Positions 59,945-64,000 of a stretch of DNA of 64,000 nt are shown one piece after another (the first letter of the stretch is position 1; each line of letters begins with the position of its first letter). The notes beneath the pieces were generated by a model, which ran no database searches, was not told the DNA's origin, and worked only from the letters and a program-made list of their open reading frames with translations. The translations under genes and the position numbers were made by a program. Source of the stretch: Herbidospora cretacea (lineage in GTDB: Bacteria; Actinomycetota; Actinomycetes; Streptosporangiales; Streptosporangiaceae); assembly GCF_001570605.1 (NCBI RefSeq), contig NZ_BBXG01000028.1:56187-120186 (forward strand). Reading direction: 5' to 3'.

Positions 59945-61455
59945 TGACCGCCATCCCGTGGCTTTCGATCCTGATGGGCGTGTCCGTCCTGGGCGCGCTC
60001 GGCGTGTCGTTCCTCAAGAACGACAAGCTCGCCAAGCAGGCGACGCTCGGCGTCTCGCTGCTCGTGCTGGTGCTGGCCGTCGTGATGACGGTCGGCTTCA
60101 GCCCCAACGGCGACCGGTTCCAGTACGCCGAGACGTATGACTGGATCCCCTCCTTCGGCGTCCACTACGCGGTGGCCGTCGACGGTGTGGCGCTGGTGCT
60201 GATCCTGCTGTCGGCCGTCCTGGTCCCGATCGTCGTGCTGGCCTCCTGGCACGACGCCGAGCAGGGCAAGCGCTCGGTCCGGACCTACTTCGCGCTGCTG
60301 CTGGTCCTCGAAGCGATGATGATCGGCGTCTTCGCGGCGACCGACGTCTTCCTGTTCTACGTGTTCTTCGAGGCCATGCTGATCCCGATGTACTTCATGA
60401 TCGGGTCGTACGGCGGCGCGCAGCGGTCCTACGCGGCGGTCAAGTTCCTGCTCTACTCGCTGTTCGGCGGCCTGCTGATGCTGGTGGCCGTGATCGCGCT
60501 CTACAACGTGGCCGACAAGAACAGCTTCCTGTTCCCCGACCTCATCGGCGCGGTCACCGACCCGACGACGCAGAAGTGGCTCTTTCTGGGCTTCTTCATC
60601 GCGTTCGCGATCAAGGCCCCGCTCTGGCCGGTGCACACCTGGCTGCCCGACGCCGCCGCGCAGGCCCCGGCCGGCGCCGCGGTGCTGCTCGTGGGCGTGC
60701 TCGACAAGGTCGGCACCTACGGCATGCTGCGGTTCTGCCTGGAGCTGTTCCCCGACGCGGCCAAGTGGGCGACCCCGGTCGTCATCGCGCTGTCGGTGAT
60801 CGGCATCGTCTACGGCGCCATCGTGGCCATCGGTCAGACCGACATCAAGCGGCTCATCGCGTACACCTCGATCTCGCACTTCGGGTTCATCACGATGGGC
60901 GTGTTCGCGATGACCACCACGGCGGCCTCGGGCGCGACGCTCTACATGGTCAACCACGGGTTCTCGACCGGTGTGCTGTTCCTGGTCGCGGGCTTCCTGA
61001 TCTACCGCCGCGGCTCGCAGTTCATCGCCGACTACGGCGGCGTGCAGAAGGTCGCCCCGCTGCTCGCGGGCGCGTTCCTGATCGCCGGCCTGTCGGGTCT
61101 GTCGCTGCCCGGTCTGAGCACGTTCGTCAGCGAGTTCATGGTGCTCCTGGGCACCTACCAGCGCTACGCCGTGCCGGCCATCATCGGCACGACCGGCGTC
61201 ATCCTCGCCGCCATCTACATCCTGTGGATGTACCAGCGCACCATGAACGGCCCCACGGCCGAGTCGGTCGCCGAGATGAAGGACCTCAACGGGCGCGAAC
61301 GCTGGGTCGTCGCGCCGCTGATCGCCCTGATCGTCGTCTTGGGCTTCTTCCCCAAGCCGCTCCTCGACGTGATCAACCCGGCTGTCAAGGAGTCGCTCGT
61401 CAACGTGAAGGTCACCGACCCGGCTCCGGTCGTCGCTGTTAAGGAGGGCCAGTGA
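59944..61455 (+). CDS. nuoM: NADH-quinone oxidoreductase subunit M
   Basis: A 503-residue antiporter-like proton pump with fourteen helices. Conserved parts are VFFEAMLIPMYFMIGSYGG and WPVHTWLPDAAAQAPAGAAVLL, with the pumping Lys in helix 7-8. The ATG shares a base with the nuoL stop; a GTG one codon earlier is possible. Coupled to nuoN by 4 bp. Confidence 0.96.
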   Translation: MTAIPWLSILMGVSVLGALGVSFLKNDKLAKQATLGVSLLVLVLAVVMTVGFSPNGDRFQYAETYDWIPSFGVHYAVAVDGVALVLILLSAVLVPIVVLASWHDAEQGKRSVRTYFALLLVLEAMMIGVFAATDVFLFYVFFEAMLIPMYFMIGSYGGAQRSYAAVKFLLYSLFGGLLMLVAVIALYNVADKNSFLFPDLIGAVTDPTTQKWLFLGFFIAFAIKAPLWPVHTWLPDAAAQAPAGAAVLLVGVLDKVGTYGMLRFCLELFPDAAKWATPVVIALSVIGIVYGAIVAIGQTDIKRLIAYTSISHFGFITMGVFAMTTTAASGATLYMVNHGFSTGVLFLVAGFLIYRRGSQFIADYGGVQKVAPLLAGAFLIAGLSGLSLPGLSTFVSEFMVLLGTYQRYAVPAIIGTTGVILAAIYILWMYQRTMNGPTAESVAEMKDLNGRERWVVAPLIALIVVLGFFPKPLLDVINPAVKESLVNVKVTDPAPVVAVKEGQ

Positions 61456-63002
61456 TCACGGCTCCCACCATCGAGTACTTCGCACTGGCCCCGCTGCTGG
61501 TCATCTTCGGCGCGGCCATCATCGGGGTGCTCGTCGAGGCGTTCGCGCCTCGCTACCTGCGGCGGGCGATCCAGATCCCGCTGACGCTGCTGTCGCTGGT
61601 CGGCGCGTTCGCGCTCGTCATCCTCCAGACGGTCCGGGGCGTCCCGACGACCCCGGCGGCGATGGGCTCGGTCGCGGTCGACGGCCCGACCCTGTTCATC
61701 TGGGGCACCATCCTGGTGCTGTCGTTCGTCAGCGTCCTGCTGATCAACGACGAGGACCAGTTCGTCCCCTCCGCGGCGGCCGTTCCCGGCTCCGCCGAGG
61801 AGGAGAAGGCGATCACCGAGGGCGCGGCGCACACCGAGGTCTACCCGCTGGCGCTGTTCGCCATCGGCGGCATGCTCCTCTTCCCGGCCTCGAACGACCT
61901 GCTCATCATGTTCGTCGCCCTTGAGGTCATGTCGCTGCCGCTCTACCTGCTGTGCGGCCTGGCCCGCCGTCGCCGCCTGCTGTCGCAGGAGGCGTCGGTC
62001 AAGTACTTCCTGCTCGGCGCGTTCTCCTCGGCCTTCTTCCTGTACGGCACGGCGCTCCTGTACGGCTACGCCGGCACCGTCGACCTGGCCGGGATCTCCC
62101 AGGCCCTGGCCGTCGCGGGCGGCACCGAGACCCTGCTGATCGTCGGCACGGCCCTGCTGGGCGTCGGCCTGTTCTTCAAGATCGGCGCCGCGCCTTTCCA
62201 GGCGTGGAAGCCCGACGTCTACCAGGGCGCCCCGACCCCGATCACCGCGCTGATGGCGTCGGGCACCCTGGTGGCCGCCTTCGGCGCGGTTCTCCGGGTC
62301 TTCTGGGTGGCGCTGGGCAACGACAGCTGGAACTGGGCACCCATCATGTGGGGCGTCGCCGCCCTGACGATGGTGGTCGGCTCGATCCTGGCGATCACCC
62401 AGACCGACATCAAGCGCATGCTGGCCTACTCGTCGATCGCCCACGCGGGCTTCCTGCTCATCGGCGTCATGGCCGTCGGCGACCGGGGCCAGAACTCGCT
62501 GGCGCTGTCGGGCCTGCTGTTCTACCTGGTCACCTACGGCATCACGACGGTCGGCGCGTTCGCCGTCGTGACGCTCGTGCGTGACCCGGGTGGCGAGGCG
62601 TGGCACCTGTCGCGCTGGGCGGGCCTGGGCAAGCGGTCGCCGAAGCTGGCGGGCCTGTTCGCGTTCTTCCTGCTGGCCTTCGCCGGAATCCCGCTCACCA
62701 GCGGCTTCTTCGGCAAGTACGCCGTCTTCAGCTCCGCCGTGGCGCTCGGCCAGGGCTGGCTGACCGGCCTGGTCGTGCTCGCGGTCGTGGCCTCGGCGGC
62801 GGCGGCGTTCTTCTACGTCCGGGTCATCGTGCTGATGTTCTTCAGCGACCCCTCGGCCGACGGCCCCACGGTCGTCACGCCGTCGTGGGCCACGTCGGCT
62901 GTGGTCGGGGTGTCGGCATTCGCTACGGTAGCCTTGGGGGTTTTCCCGCAGCCTGTCCTCGATCTGGCAGAAAAGGCTGCGAAGACGCTGTTCGTGCAAT
63001 AA
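61452..63002 (+). CDS. nuoN: NADH-quinone oxidoreductase subunit N
   Basis: A 516-residue antiporter-like subunit. Conserved parts are FVALEVMSLPLYLLCGL, FFKIGAAPFQAWKPDVYQGAP and MLAYSSIAHAGFLLIG. It completes the fourteen-gene complex I set in the standard A-to-N order with no gene missing. The polyprenyl synthase start follows after 13 bp. Confidence 0.96.
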   Translation: MITAPTIEYFALAPLLVIFGAAIIGVLVEAFAPRYLRRAIQIPLTLLSLVGAFALVILQTVRGVPTTPAAMGSVAVDGPTLFIWGTILVLSFVSVLLINDEDQFVPSAAAVPGSAEEEKAITEGAAHTEVYPLALFAIGGMLLFPASNDLLIMFVALEVMSLPLYLLCGLARRRRLLSQEASVKYFLLGAFSSAFFLYGTALLYGYAGTVDLAGISQALAVAGGTETLLIVGTALLGVGLFFKIGAAPFQAWKPDVYQGAPTPITALMASGTLVAAFGAVLRVFWVALGNDSWNWAPIMWGVAALTMVVGSILAITQTDIKRMLAYSSIAHAGFLLIGVMAVGDRGQNSLALSGLLFYLVTYGITTVGAFAVVTLVRDPGGEAWHLSRWAGLGKRSPKLAGLFAFFLLAFAGIPLTSGFFGKYAVFSSAVALGQGWLTGLVVLAVVASAAAAFFYVRVIVLMFFSDPSADGPTVVTPSWATSAVVGVSAFATVALGVFPQPVLDLAEKAAKTLFVQ

Positions 63003-63015
63003 GGGAGCTTTTCTA

Positions 63016-64000
63016 TGGCCGCGCCGCCCGTTGTTGACCTGCCCGTCGCCGACGAGCGGCTGGCCGAGGACATCTCCGCGGGCCTCGCGGCCGTGGAGAA
63101 GCAGATCCGCTCGGCGGTGGAGAGCGAGGACGCGTTCGTCACGGACGCGTCCAAGCACCTCATCGAGGCCGGCGGCAAGCGTTTCCGCGCGATGCTGGTT
63201 CTTCTCGCCGCCCAGTTCGGCGACCCGACGGCGCCCGGGGTCATCCCGGGCGCCGTCGTCATGGAACTGACCCATGTGGCGACGCTCTACCACGACGACG
63301 TGATGGACGAGGCGACCGAGCGGCGCGGCAAGCCGTCGGCCAACGCCCGTTACAACAACACCGTGGCCATCCTGACCGGCGACTACGTGTTCGCCCAGGC
63401 CGCCGACATCATGGCCGACCTGGGGCCGGAGCCGGTCCGCATCCAGGCCAAGACCTTCGCCCGGCTGGTCCGCGGCCAGATCCGCGAGACCGTCGGCCCG
63501 GCCGAGGGCGCCGACCCGATCGAGCACTACATCGACGTGCTGGCCGACAAGACCGGGTCGCTGATCTCTACCTCCGCGCGGCTGGGCGCGATGCTCGCCG
63601 GCGCGCCCCACGAGGTGGTGCTGCGGCTCACGTCGGCCTGCGAGGCCATCGGGGTGGCGTTCCAGCTCGGCGACGACATCATCGACGTCGCCTCGGACGT
63701 CTCGGGCAAGACCCCCGGCACCGACCTGCGGGAGGGGATCCGCACCCTTCCCGTCCTCTACGCCCTCGCCTCGACCTCGAACACCGACGCCCGGCTGCGG
63801 TCCCTCGTCTCGGGCCCGGTGCCCGAGACGGACATCGAGGAGGCGCTGGAGCTGCTGCGCGCCTCCGAGGCGCTCAAGATGGCCCGGGCCGAGCTGGAGC
63901 GCTGGGCCGACCGGGCCAAGTCGCAGCTCGCCGACCTGCCCGACATCCCCGCCCGCGCCGCGCTGCTGTCCCTGTGCGACTTCGTGGTGGAGCGCTCGGC
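63016..64000 (+). CDS. Polyprenyl diphosphate synthase (3' end outside window)
   Basis: 328 codons are visible and the frame is open at the window edge. Both Asp-rich metal motifs of trans-prenyltransferases are present: YHDDVMDEATERRG and QLGDDIIDVASD. It probably makes the long prenyl tail of menaquinone (nona- or octaprenyl diphosphate), which fits its place 13 bp after nuoN and near menG and the quinone reductase. GGGAG lies 7 nt before the ATG. No start is missing; only the C terminus is cut. Confidence 0.92.

Overview
This window is about 70% G+C DNA from the chromosome of a filamentous, sporulating actinomycete. The Streptosporangiaceae (Nonomuraea/Streptosporangium type) fit best. The evidence is an HspR-controlled dnaK operon with HAIR operators, orthologues of the Streptomyces developmental regulators BldN, RsbN and BldC, a Rex-hem operon, a menaquinone-linked 14-subunit complex I, and the 32-residue actinobacterial ribosomal protein bS22. 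The family-level call is inferred from gene content; nothing in the sequence names the species. I see no rRNA, tRNA, CRISPR array, insertion sequence or prophage. It reads as ordinary core chromosome with a few lineage-specific accessory genes.

Layout. 1-4.3 kb: end of a CapA-like phosphoesterase, a DUF2252 kinase-like protein, a TetR regulator, small unknown proteins and a TPR protein. 4.3-11.3 kb: heat-shock operon dnaK-grpE-dnaJ-hspR-clpB on the minus strand, with a promoter overlapped by two HAIR sites. 11.3-19.9 kb: a tandem pair of paralogous exported proteins, a two-gene ABC exporter, proC, an MFS permease, a MacA/MacB-like efflux operon, and a divergent tautomerase/MarR pair. 19.9-27 kb: acuC with a coupled unknown gene, a BdtA-like DNA-binding protein, bS22, an epimerase/acyltransferase pair, a HAD hydrolase, and rsbN/bldN. 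27-36.5 kb: a membrane protein with an ABM-like domain, a glutaredoxin, rex-hemA-hemC-hemD-hemB, a prim-pol domain protein and hemL. 36.5-42.4 kb: an unrecognised 39-codon gene opposite a LysR regulator, a phosphoglycerate-mutase-like phosphatase, and the System II cytochrome c maturation genes resA-ccdA-resB-ccsB. 42.4-45.7 kb: an anthrax-lethal-factor-like metalloprotease with a small acidic partner, bldC, and a secreted propeller protein. 45.7-64 kb: menG, a geranylgeranyl-reductase-family (menaquinone reductase) gene, nuoA to nuoN, and the start of a polyprenyl diphosphate synthase.

How the genes work together. Much of the window serves aerobic respiration: heme synthesis (hemA, C, D, B, L), cytochrome c assembly, menaquinone synthesis and reduction, and NADH dehydrogenase. 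The redox sensor Rex is encoded here, and a good Rex operator lies both at its own promoter and before the menaquinone reductase-nuo cluster, so NADH/NAD+ status probably tunes both. A developmental layer (bldN, rsbN, bdtA-like, bldC) is interleaved. About fifteen genes have a TANNNT -10 hexamer only 6-9 nt before the start codon, which predicts leaderless mRNAs.

The best candidates for something undescribed are the lethal-factor-fold protease with its acidic partner (42512-43656), the 39-codon gene opposite the LysR regulator (36466-36585), and the tandem exported paralogues (11292-12094).
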